DNA of 64,000 nucleotides from CAJXQU01 sp965223825 (GTDB lineage Bacteria > Pseudomonadota > Gammaproteobacteria > CAJXQU01), in NCBI GenBank assembly GCA_965223825.1, contig OZ245018.1, positions 2,356,001 to 2,420,000 on the forward strand. Direction: 5' to 3'. Position numbers and translations under genes: made by a program. This document shows, one piece after another, positions 52,974 through 60,751 of the stretch. The notes under the pieces are model-generated. The model saw only the letters and a list, made by a program, of their open reading frames with translations. It was not told where the DNA came from and did not search any database. Positions within the stretch are counted from its first letter, which is position 1; the number at the start of each line of letters is the position of its first letter.

Positions 52974-53552
52974 TCACGCTTTGATATCGTCCTTTCCTTG
53001 ATACTGAACAACAGCGAGATGTAAGAGCGTTAGGATCAACGAATAGGCCAATGTCGTTGAGAGATAAGAAGAGAAATATTTTGCCGTTTCAGACACATAA
53101 CTGACAAAACTCATCGTCTCAAACTTTCCAGAGAATGCATAAAACGACCAGTTTGAGATGATAAAAGCAACGGTGGTCGCAAGCACGATCGTCAAAAAAA
53201 GTTGACCTAGTTTTTGTACGGAATACGTGAGCTTATCGGCGCTGAAACGACCCGCTTCCCACATCACGGCGTAGGTTGGGATTAAAAACAAATAAGCCGG
53301 TGATACACACCAATCACTGACACCACCAACGTTAATCACAAAATAGTCGATGACGGCTGCTTCAACCATTAATAGTGGAAAAACCAGTCGGTTGCGTAAA
53401 TACAATCCGGCAAAAAAGAAAACAGCCAGCGAAGCATCCGGCAAGCTTGTGATCGATCCGAAATGGTGGATTCGTGTCATCACCATTAACAGCATGAAGC
53501 CGGATAAAATCAGTGTGTGTGTACGTGTCCAAACTTGTGTATTCAGCGTCAT
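52974..53552 (-). CDS. Uncharacterised polytopic membrane protein (possible transporter S-component)
   Basis: The 192-residue protein has about five hydrophobic segments: TLILSGFMLLMVMTRI, SLAVFFFAGLYL, FPLLMVEAAVIDYFVI, LFLTIVLATTVAFIISN and TLAYSLILTLLHLAVV, with the conserved-looking RIHHFGSITSLPDASLAVFF near the start. Size and layout resemble small substrate-binding membrane components of ECF-type transporters and proteins annotated as cobalamin transporters, but this is memory of look-alikes, not a motif match. No riboswitch-like conserved box is visible in the 217-bp region upstream. It shares the terminator with the peptide gene and diverges from the next gene. Confidence 0.65.
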   Translation of the reverse strand: MTLNTQVWTRTHTLILSGFMLLMVMTRIHHFGSITSLPDASLAVFFFAGLYLRNRLVFPLLMVEAAVIDYFVINVGGVSDWCVSPAYLFLIPTYAVMWEAGRFSADKLTYSVQKLGQLFLTIVLATTVAFIISNWSFYAFSGKFETMSFVSYVSETAKYFSSYLSTTLAYSLILTLLHLAVVQYQGKDDIKA

Positions 53553-53769
53553 TAGTAACTATCTCAGTCCTGCGGTTGATTTGTATATCGAATTCCAACA
53601 CCTATTATGTCATTAATTCACACCCACTTGAAAATATTTCAACAAAAATCAGTTTTAAAACGCATTCTTGGCACTGATGTAAAGTAATGATTCAGGTATT
53701 ATAGACGGCCCACGCACAACGATACGCTGCGCTATACTCCGAGCATGATCTTATCGGCGATGATAACCC

Positions 53770-54477
53770 ATGAAAAACCAAGAGTTGAGAAACGTGATTG
53801 AAAATGATGAACAACAGCTCAGAGGCGACACAACCTCAGAGTTAGATCTAACGGACAGTACCATCACAGGTTTTAACAAGAATCGCGTACGCCGAACGCA
53901 CGCCTATCGAAAACTTGAAAAAAAGTATTTTCGTGTGCGTAATCTTGCCATCATTCTTTGCTTACTAATGATTGCGACAGCAGTTCTCACCTACTCGACG
54001 ATGAAACGCGTGTCCGACGAAAATTTGGATCTGACCCACCAATTGTCAGAAGCAAACCAATACAGTAAAAATCTCGTCGAAGAAATTAAGCTTCTGCAAG
54101 TGGATAACGACACGCTCGTTCAAGGTCGCATCCCTGGCCTTGTCCCTCTTAAGTTTGATGAGCCATACAAACTCAACGACACACTCAAGAATATAATCTT
54201 CACTCGCACAGAACATAGCGACCAAGTGTCATTTGAATATCTCGCGGTTCTGCAAAATATTACCAATGACGTGATCAGACCGGCTAGCTTGTTACTTTTC
54301 TTTGACAATACAGGAGTGGAAATTGGTCGAAGTAACATCGCGATCAGTCAATCTTTTGGTGATCGTACTGAAATGATCGCCCTGCAGCCCGGCGAAAGTC
54401 ATTCTTTCAGCGGTAATATAGAACTAAGTAATAAATCCGTTGAACCCAGCTTTTTTAAACTCATCAAACAAAACTAA
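53770..54477 (+). CDS. Uncharacterised single-pass membrane protein with coiled coil
   Basis: The 235-residue protein has a charged cytoplasmic N-terminus of about 56 residues with a basic end (NRVRRTHAYRKLEKKYFRVR). One membrane span follows (LAIILCLLMIATAVLTYS), then a coiled-coil stretch (VSDENLDLTHQLSEANQYSKNLVEEIKLLQVDNDTLV) and a beta-rich C-terminal domain (VSFEYLAVLQNITNDVIRPASLLLFFDNTGVEIGRS) that looks like an Ig-like fold exposed to the periplasm. No family recognised. It stands alone between divergent and co-directional neighbours. Confidence 0.65.
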   Translation: MKNQELRNVIENDEQQLRGDTTSELDLTDSTITGFNKNRVRRTHAYRKLEKKYFRVRNLAIILCLLMIATAVLTYSTMKRVSDENLDLTHQLSEANQYSKNLVEEIKLLQVDNDTLVQGRIPGLVPLKFDEPYKLNDTLKNIIFTRTEHSDQVSFEYLAVLQNITNDVIRPASLLLFFDNTGVEIGRSNIAISQSFGDRTEMIALQPGESHSFSGNIELSNKSVEPSFFKLIKQN

Positions 54478-54566
54478 GCCTCGACAATTTCTCGCAACGT
54501 TGCTGAAAAATCGCTGACGAGATTGTACGAGTTCGCATGTAAAACCACATTTGTCGGTCGACATAA

Positions 54567-54595
54567 TTTAAGCACTCGTCAAGATCACCTATACT
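54567..54595 (+). promoter_or_regulatory. Candidate sigma-70 promoter of dapC-dapD
   Basis: TTTAAG (54567-54572) and TATACT (54590-54595) are spaced 17 bp, 31 bp before the dapC ATG. The -10 is good and the -35 is weak. Confidence 0.45.
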
Positions 54596-54626
54596 AGCGG
54601 CTTTTCACGACAGTCTTGGCCTTGGT

Positions 54627-55829
54627 ATGACTCCAGAACTTGCACGACTTCACCCCTATCCTTTTGAAAAGCTGGCAAAAATCAAACAGACCACGCAGAT
54701 CACAACGGATCTTAAAGCGATTGATCTATCAATTGGTGAACCTAAACACCCGGCACCGCAGTTCGTTAAACAAACACTCATTGATCAAATTGACACACTT
54801 GGGCAATACCCAACCACACGAGGCTCGGCAGCCTTACGTGAGACGATAAGCCAGTGGTTGATTCAACGTTTTCAATTACCGATAGGTTCGATCACAGCAG
54901 ACAATAACGTATTACCTGTGAATGGCACACGCGAAGCGCTTTTTGCAATCGCACAGCTACTCATCGATACAAGTAACGTTGATCCGATTGTGATCTCTCC
55001 CAATCCTTTTTACCAAATTTACGAAGGGGCCGCGTTTCTTGCAGGTGCTGATCCTTATTACTTAAACTGCACACCTGAGTCGAATTACTTACCTGATTTC
55101 GATCAGGTACCTGAAGAGATCTGGCAACGTTGTCAGCTCATCTTTTTGTGCTCACCGGGAAACCCAACGGGCGCAGTCATTCCTGAAGAAACCTTGATCA
55201 AACTCATGCAACTTTCCGATCAATATGACTTTGTGATTGCCTCCGACGAATGCTATTCCGAAATCTATTTTGACGGCGGCCCCGCTCCGATCGGATTGCT
55301 CGAAGCGGCGGCAAAGGCCGGGCGGGCGGATTACAAAAACTGTCTCGTTTTTCACAGTTTATCGAAGCGCTCTAACGTGCCAGGCTTACGATCAGGCTTT
55401 GTCGCCGGTGATGCAAAGTTGATCAAAGCATTTTTGCACTATCGCACTTATCACGGTTGCTCAATGCCACTCCCCACGCAACTGGCTAGCATCGCCGCAT
55501 GGCAAGATGAACAACATGTAATCGAAAATCGACACCAGTACAGCGAGAAATTTCACGCCGTGATCGATATACTAAGCCCCGTTTTGGATGTCGCCCTGCC
55601 AGATGCTGGCTTCTATCTTTGGCCGGAACTTCCAATAGACGACGAAGAATTCGCGCACGGCTTGCTCGGCACTGAAAATGTGACGGTCTTACCGGGAAGT
55701 TATTTGGGACGAGAAGTGAATGGGATCAATCCCGGTAGTCATCGCGCTCGCATCGCCTTAGTTGCCTCGCTTGAGCAAACCATCGAAGCGGCAGAACGCA
55801 TAAAAAATTACGTTAAATCAATAAAATAA
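54627..55829 (+). CDS. dapC: Succinyldiaminopimelate transaminase DapC
   Basis: This PLP-dependent class I/II aminotransferase of 400 residues acts in the succinylase branch of lysine and diaminopimelate synthesis. It opens PELARLHPYPFEKLAKIK and has IDLSIGEPKHPAPQFVK, IFLCSPGNPTGAVIPEE, the YSEIYFD loop and the PLP-lysine region FHSLSKRSNVPGLRSGFVAGD, with the C-terminal Arg region GINPGSHRARIALV. DapC specificity is supported by dapD, the preceding step in the pathway, being encoded 11 bp downstream. Confidence 0.95.
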   Translation: MTPELARLHPYPFEKLAKIKQTTQITTDLKAIDLSIGEPKHPAPQFVKQTLIDQIDTLGQYPTTRGSAALRETISQWLIQRFQLPIGSITADNNVLPVNGTREALFAIAQLLIDTSNVDPIVISPNPFYQIYEGAAFLAGADPYYLNCTPESNYLPDFDQVPEEIWQRCQLIFLCSPGNPTGAVIPEETLIKLMQLSDQYDFVIASDECYSEIYFDGGPAPIGLLEAAAKAGRADYKNCLVFHSLSKRSNVPGLRSGFVAGDAKLIKAFLHYRTYHGCSMPLPTQLASIAAWQDEQHVIENRHQYSEKFHAVIDILSPVLDVALPDAGFYLWPELPIDDEEFAHGLLGTENVTVLPGSYLGREVNGINPGSHRARIALVASLEQTIEAAERIKNYVKSIK

Positions 55830-55840
55830 GAGAAGACATC

Positions 55841-56662
55841 ATGGATCAACTCGAAAAAATCATCGAAGAGAATTTTGCAAACATCTCTGACATTACCCCG
55901 GCAAATGCCAGCGCAGAACTGAAAGACGCGATTGAAACGTGTATCGCAGGATTAGATGCTGGTGAATACCGCGTCGCTGAAAAACAAGGTGACGACTGGG
56001 TGGTTAACCAGTGGCTGAAAAAAGCCGTATTACTGTCTTTCCGCGTGAATGACAATGAAGTTGTCCCAGGGAACTACACACAGTTCTACGATAAAGTCCC
56101 ATCAAAATTCGCCAACTACAGCGAAGAAGATTTTAAAAACAGCGGCATCCGTGTTGTACCAGCTGCAACCGCGCGCCGTGGTAGCTACATTGCTCCAAAC
56201 ACCGTATTAATGCCGAGTTACGTTAACATCGGCGCCTATGTCGATAGCGGCACGATGGTTGATACGTGGGTAACCGTCGGCTCGTGTGCACAGATCGGTA
56301 AAAACGTGCATCTTTCAGGTGGCGTTGGTATCGGTGGTGTACTAGAGCCATTACAAGCTGGCCCGACCATCATTGAAGATAACTGCTTCATCGGCGCACG
56401 ATCAGAAGTGGTCGAAGGTGTGGTCGTCGGTCGTGGCTCAGTAATTTCCATGGGCGTATATATTGGCCAAAGTACGCGCATTTATGATCGTGCTACGGGT
56501 GAAGTTACATACGGTTACATCCCACCCGGCTCAGTCGTAGTATCAGGTAACTTACCGTCAAGCGATGGAAAATACAGCCTGTATTGCGCCGTGATCGTCA
56601 AAAAAGTTGATGAAAAAACACTCGGTAAAGTCGGTATCAACGAACTACTGCGCGATATCTAG
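55841..56662 (+). CDS. dapD: 2,3,4,5-tetrahydropyridine-2,6-dicarboxylate N-succinyltransferase
   Basis: DapD uses succinyl-CoA to open and succinylate tetrahydrodipicolinate. The 273-residue protein has a helical N-terminus (MDQLEKIIEENF) followed by left-handed beta-helix hexapeptide repeats (APNTVLMPSYVNIGAYVDSGTMVDTWVTVGSCAQIGKNVHLSGGVGIGGVLEPL) and the C-terminal YSLYCAVIVKKVD. Length equals the E. coli enzyme. It works with DapC, encoded just upstream. Confidence 0.97.
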   Translation: MDQLEKIIEENFANISDITPANASAELKDAIETCIAGLDAGEYRVAEKQGDDWVVNQWLKKAVLLSFRVNDNEVVPGNYTQFYDKVPSKFANYSEEDFKNSGIRVVPAATARRGSYIAPNTVLMPSYVNIGAYVDSGTMVDTWVTVGSCAQIGKNVHLSGGVGIGGVLEPLQAGPTIIEDNCFIGARSEVVEGVVVGRGSVISMGVYIGQSTRIYDRATGEVTYGYIPPGSVVVSGNLPSSDGKYSLYCAVIVKKVDEKTLGKVGINELLRDI

Positions 56663-56694
56663 TCGCCGATACCGAGCCAAGAGAAAATCAGCCA

Positions 56695-57036
56695 ATGATT
56701 CTTTACGGTATCAGCAACTGCGACACCGTTCGGAAAGCCCGTAAGTGGCTTTCCGAACGGAATGTTGATCATCAATACCATGACTTTCGCAAAGACGGTT
56801 TGGATCATGAGACGGTAAAGAACTGGCTTGATTCTGTTGGCATGGATGTACTGCTAAACAAGCGCGGAACGACGTGGCGAAAATTACCCGAAGAAGAAAA
56901 AACCGATCTCAGTGATCAACGGCTCATACAACTTCTTGTCGACAACCCCACACTGATTAAACGGCCTGTGCTGATCACAGATCAACAGATTCTGGTTGGC
57001 TTTAAAGAAGCAGACTATCTGTCACTGATTAACTAA
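56695..57036 (+). CDS. yffB: ArsC/Spx-family thioredoxin-fold protein (YffB)
   Basis: The 113-residue protein starts MILYGISNCDTVRKARKWLSERNVDHQYHDFRKDGL and contains LLNKRGTTWRKLPEEEK and the cis-Pro region LIKRPVLITDQQILVGF. It has a single active-site Cys in SNCDTV and lacks the resolving Cys pair, as in YffB rather than a true arsenate reductase. In many proteobacteria it lies between dapD and dapE, as its position here echoes, though dapE is absent. Its biochemical role is not settled. It is not linked to the arsenosugar cluster. Confidence 0.9.
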   Translation: MILYGISNCDTVRKARKWLSERNVDHQYHDFRKDGLDHETVKNWLDSVGMDVLLNKRGTTWRKLPEEEKTDLSDQRLIQLLVDNPTLIKRPVLITDQQILVGFKEADYLSLIN

Positions 57037-57046
57037 AGAGCTCACG

Positions 57047-57769
57047 TTATTCCGTCGCCCCCAGCTGACGAAACAAACATTCCCCCCCGACGGCTTTATC
57101 CAAAGCATCACATTGCGCTTCATGCAGGCTTAATTCAGCAGCTAGTGGCTTGATCACGCGTAAGGGTGGCCGATTTTCCACTTTAAGAATATCAATAGAG
57201 GATTCAACGTCTTGTGTTGCACTGTCATTCGCAAATAACAGATCGGCTTGGCCGCCGGTCATTGCGAGGTAGACGTCTGCGAGTATTTCCGCGTCTAATA
57301 ATGCGCCATGCAAATCACGCTGGGAGTTGTTGATCTGATAACGTTTACACAAGGCATCCAGATTGTTTTTTTGACCCGGATGCATCTCGCGCGCCATAAC
57401 CAACGAGTCGATGATCTCGCAACGCGAACTGATCGTCGCAAATCCATTCTCAAGTAAGCCGAGTTCATAATCGAGAAAACCAAGATCGAACGGTGCGTTG
57501 TGAATAATTAATTCCGCACCTTCAATGAATACCAGAAAATCATCAACCACATCGCTGAATAACGGCTTATCACTCAAAAACTCATCGGTGATGCCATGCA
57601 CCTCTAATGCACCCGCTTCGACTTCACGTTCCGGGTTGATGTATTGATGATAGTGTTTTTGCGTAAAACGACGATTGATCATTTCGACGCAGCCGATCTC
57701 AATGATCCGATGCCCTTCGGCGGTTGAAAGCCCTGTCGTTTCGGTATCCAGTACGATTTGTCGGTTCAT
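57047..57769 (-). CDS. dnaQ: DNA polymerase III epsilon subunit (3'-5' proofreading exonuclease)
   Basis: DnaQ proofreads replication. The 240-residue protein has the DEDDh motifs: RQIVLDTETTGLSTAEGHRIIEIG (Exo I), LIIHNAPFDLGFLDYEL (Exo II) and LHGALLDAEILADVYLAMTGG (Exo III with the His and Asp). The C-terminal tail ends the alpha-binding region. It is convergent with yffB after 10 bp and lies downstream of rnhA on the same strand, the classic dnaQ-rnhA neighbourhood but tandem rather than divergent as in E. coli. Confidence 0.96.
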   Translation of the reverse strand: MNRQIVLDTETTGLSTAEGHRIIEIGCVEMINRRFTQKHYHQYINPEREVEAGALEVHGITDEFLSDKPLFSDVVDDFLVFIEGAELIIHNAPFDLGFLDYELGLLENGFATISSRCEIIDSLVMAREMHPGQKNNLDALCKRYQINNSQRDLHGALLDAEILADVYLAMTGGQADLLFANDSATQDVESSIDILKVENRPPLRVIKPLAAELSLHEAQCDALDKAVGGECLFRQLGATE

Positions 57770-57816
57770 ATCAATTTACAGCTTATTCATATAGTCAATG
57801 ACGTTGTTACGCCCGA

Positions 57817-58269
57817 TCAACCGGCTAATAGTTCGTCAATTCCGCGGTTCGCAAGCTCGTCAGCGATCTCATTTTCACGATGTCCGCTGTGGCCTTTCAC
57901 CCACACCCATTCTATCTCATGTCCTTGAATAGCACTGTCGAGCGCTTCCCATAAATCTTTATTTTTTACTGGCTTCTTCGCTGCTGTTTTCCAACCACGC
58001 GCTTTCCAGTTATCCATCCATTTCGTAATCCCGTCGCGGACATAAATGGAGTCCGTCGTCAGCCTGACTTTACAATGTCGTTTCAGGCTTTCAAGTGACT
58101 TGATCGCGGCCATAAGTTCCATGCGATTGTTCGTTGTCTCTCGTTCGCCGCCGCAGAGTGTTTTTTCTTGATCGCCATAACGTAGCAGCGCACCCCAGCC
58201 GCCAGGACCAGGATTACCACGACACGCACCATCGGTAAATATTTCAACTTCTACTGCATTTTCAGTCAC
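57817..58269 (-). CDS. rnhA: Ribonuclease HI
   Basis: RNase HI cleaves the RNA of RNA-DNA hybrids. The 150-residue enzyme has EIFTDGACRGNPGPGGWGALLRYG (first Asp), RETTNNRMELMAAIKSLESL (Glu), LTTDSIYVRDGITKWM (second Asp), and VKGHSGHRENEIADELA (His and last Asp). The start is GTG and overlaps the end of the methyltransferase gene by 8 bp. dnaQ follows after 47 bp. Confidence 0.96.
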   Translation of the reverse strand: MTENAVEVEIFTDGACRGNPGPGGWGALLRYGDQEKTLCGGERETTNNRMELMAAIKSLESLKRHCKVRLTTDSIYVRDGITKWMDNWKARGWKTAAKKPVKNKDLWEALDSAIQGHEIEWVWVKGHSGHRENEIADELANRGIDELLAG

Positions 58270-59080
58270 GTTGTTCTTTTCCTTGCTCGTTTAGTATTTT
58301 TATATATTGCTCCATCACTCGCGCGCTCGGTTCCGTAACACCAGAGGCGATCAGACTACGACGCATGTGCCACTGCATTTTCATCGGTGTCAGGGGTAAG
58401 AGTCTTTTCTTCGCGACGATAACAAATGCCCCGCCCATCCAAGGAAATAAATGTTTTCCCAGTTTTTCGAGGAAAGACAGGTGGCGAAGTATTCGTGATG
58501 ATCGCATCGGTGGGCGATGATAAAGCGTATCGTATTTTACGATGTCAAAGCCTAATAGTGCGAGCCAATCTTTCACGCGCGCAGATCGATAAAAATGCCC
58601 ACTCCAAGGCGGCACTTCTCGCCAAGCAAGAAGTAAATGACGCAGCCCCCACAAACTCCAAGGGTTAAACGCGGTAATAATCACATGCCCTTCCCCGATC
58701 AGAACACGCTCAATTTCGCGCAACACATTGTGCGGATCCACTTCATATTCCAACACATGCGGCAACACGATCACATCGACAGAATTTGATTGGAGAGGAA
58801 GTTGGTGAGAATCACAGATCAAACGACGATCCTCCGGTAAGGATTGTGGACTGAGATCAAACTTAACCCGATGGCCAATACGACTGGTACTCAGGAGATC
58901 AACGCTGTCGAGCTCACCGAGTTGCAAAAGATGGTAACCAAATAAATTCGGTAACACGTCCTCCAAATACGCTTGCTCACTGTCGAGTAAGGATTGGCCC
59001 AATGGCGACTTGAACCACTCGCATAATAAATGTCGCGAGGAATGCCGCTTTTTCTGGTGCGTAATGTTCAACTGCTTCAC
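58262..59080 (-). CDS. Class I SAM-dependent methyltransferase (YafS-like)
   Basis: The 272-residue protein has LLCEWFKSPLGQSLLDSEQAYLEDVLPNLFGYHLLQLG, the late SAM-binding block SNSVDVIVLPHVLEYEVDPHNVLREIERVLIGEGHVIITAFNPWSLWGLRHLL, and GGAFVIVAKKRLLPLTP. It is the methyltransferase that sits next to rnhA/dnaQ in many gammaproteobacteria (yafS in E. coli); its substrate is unknown. The usual neighbour gloB is missing between it and the divergent mltD. A single ATG start at 59080 fits. Confidence 0.88.
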   Translation of the reverse strand: MKQLNITHQKKRHSSRHLLCEWFKSPLGQSLLDSEQAYLEDVLPNLFGYHLLQLGELDSVDLLSTSRIGHRVKFDLSPQSLPEDRRLICDSHQLPLQSNSVDVIVLPHVLEYEVDPHNVLREIERVLIGEGHVIITAFNPWSLWGLRHLLLAWREVPPWSGHFYRSARVKDWLALLGFDIVKYDTLYHRPPMRSSRILRHLSFLEKLGKHLFPWMGGAFVIVAKKRLLPLTPMKMQWHMRRSLIASGVTEPSARVMEQYIKILNEQGKEQRD

Positions 59081-59189
59081 TCTACTCCGCTTATTTTTAC
59101 AACGACTAACGTCTATTTTAGCGATAATATTCTTTTGTTAAACAATGTGATAACTTGACCTAGTCGTCATCTGTCCTTAGGATCGCGAC

Positions 59190-60737
59190 ATGCTTACTCG
59201 ACCATTGTTCAAAACCTTCGTGACCTACCTGCTTGCGGCGCTTTCCCTTACGAGCTGCCAGCAAATGCCCGTAAAGGAAGAATCCCCTTCGGTTAACCGT
59301 CCACATCCTACTGCAGACGCCGTGGCTGATGAAAGTTATTTCCGTACACAAAAGCCGTTCACAAATACCGCAAACGGTTTTGTCCATCGGCAAGGGGAAT
59401 TTGCAAATATTGTGATCCCACGTACCGACCAAGCCGTCGAGGAAGAAATCTCTGATCCGCAAACAATCTGGACGCGATTGCGCGAAAGCGAACAATTAAC
59501 ACCTTCATCCGTCGACTCCGTACAAACCGAAATCGCACGTTACACCGGTGATCAGATCCATTTTGATCGCATGGTCGAAAATGCTGAGCCATTTATGTAT
59601 CAGATCGTCGAAGCGTTGGATGAACGGAATTTACCGTTATTTCTTTCTTTAGTACCGATGATCGAAAGCGCTTACAAACCAAATGCCACATCAAACTGGA
59701 ACGCTGCCGGTTTATGGCAGTTTATCCCATCGACAGGTCGCCACTTTGGGCTAAAACAAAATGAGTGGTACGACGGCCGTCGCGACGTCACTGCATCGAC
59801 CAAAGCCGCCTTGGATTACTTAAGCTATTTGTATAAACGTTTTGACAGTTGGGAACTCGCATTAGCGGCTTACAACAGTGGTGAGGCAACTGTATCGAAT
59901 GCGATAAAACGAAATCGCAAAGCACAGTTGGGAACGGATTATTGGTCATTAGATTTACCACCGGAAACCCGCCGCTACATTCCAAAATTATTAGCATTAC
60001 AGTCGATCATTCACGATCCTAGTGCGTACGATGTTGCTCTGCCAGAGATTCCTGATCAGCCGATTTTAACGAGCATTCAATTGCCAGGTCAGATCCAGCT
60101 TAGCAAAGTGGCAGAACTTTCCGACGATCTTGAAACGGACACGTTAAAAAATCTAAATGCAGGCTTTTTGCGATCAGTCACGTCACCAGACGGACCGTAT
60201 GAGCTCCTCGTACCTGTTCAGATCGCGACAAAACTAGAGAGCGATATCGCAGAACTGCCCGTCGAAGAACGTGTGAAGTACCACGAACATTTCGTACAAG
60301 AAGGCGAGTCGCTATGGTTGATCGCACGGCGTTATGACACGCGTGTTGCGGTTTTAAAATCAGTCAACGACATATCCGAAGATCATTTAAAACTGGGTAA
60401 ACGCTTGTTGATTCCGAATACAGGTCAGATTATCGAAAAAACAAAAGCGCAACCAATAGCAGCTCCGGAAACCATCGCAGACGCGGCCCCGACACAAACG
60501 ATTTCTGCTCAAGCAAAACCAATTGCTAAAGCAGATTCCGAGATCGATCTCGACAATTCGGCAACCTATACCGTCAAATCCGGTGATTCTTTGTGGATTA
60601 TTGCGCGACGCCACAATATTCATGTGGACGATATCCTGAGTTGGAATAACATCACTAGGCAAACTCCACTGCGTCTTGGTCAGGAGTTGAAAATACTCTC
60701 ACACAGGCCGATACTGAAAGCTGCTTCCGTCTACTAA
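59190..60737 (+). CDS. mltD: Membrane-bound lytic transglycosylase D (LysM)
   Basis: This outer-membrane lipoprotein of 515 residues has lipobox LTSC near residue 23. The SLT domain has the catalytic Glu in FLSLVPMIESAYKPNATSNWNAAGLWQFIPSTGRHFGL, followed by LALAAYNSGEATVSNAIKRN and the DUF between. Two LysM repeats bind peptidoglycan (HFVQEGESLWLIARRYDTRVAVLKSVNDI and YTVKSGDSLWIIARRHNIHVDDILSWNNI), joined by an Ala/Pro-rich linker. AGGA precedes the ATG. It is followed after 14 bp by the acyltransferase-ligase gene. Confidence 0.95.
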   Translation: MLTRPLFKTFVTYLLAALSLTSCQQMPVKEESPSVNRPHPTADAVADESYFRTQKPFTNTANGFVHRQGEFANIVIPRTDQAVEEEISDPQTIWTRLRESEQLTPSSVDSVQTEIARYTGDQIHFDRMVENAEPFMYQIVEALDERNLPLFLSLVPMIESAYKPNATSNWNAAGLWQFIPSTGRHFGLKQNEWYDGRRDVTASTKAALDYLSYLYKRFDSWELALAAYNSGEATVSNAIKRNRKAQLGTDYWSLDLPPETRRYIPKLLALQSIIHDPSAYDVALPEIPDQPILTSIQLPGQIQLSKVAELSDDLETDTLKNLNAGFLRSVTSPDGPYELLVPVQIATKLESDIAELPVEERVKYHEHFVQEGESLWLIARRYDTRVAVLKSVNDISEDHLKLGKRLLIPNTGQIIEKTKAQPIAAPETIADAAPTQTISAQAKPIAKADSEIDLDNSATYTVKSGDSLWIIARRHNIHVDDILSWNNITRQTPLRLGQELKILSHRPILKAASVY

Positions 60738-60751
60738 ACGATAAAAACAAA

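Noticed and set aside
53553..53769. Cobalamin riboswitch upstream of the 192-residue membrane protein
   Set aside because: A short GGCACTG-like string occurs, but the conserved B12 box and the surrounding core are absent.
56695..57036. Arsenate reductase linked to the arsenic cluster
   Set aside because: The ArsC-fold protein has only one active-site Cys and sits in the dapC-dapD context, which fits YffB; it lies 16 kb from the arsenosugar genes.
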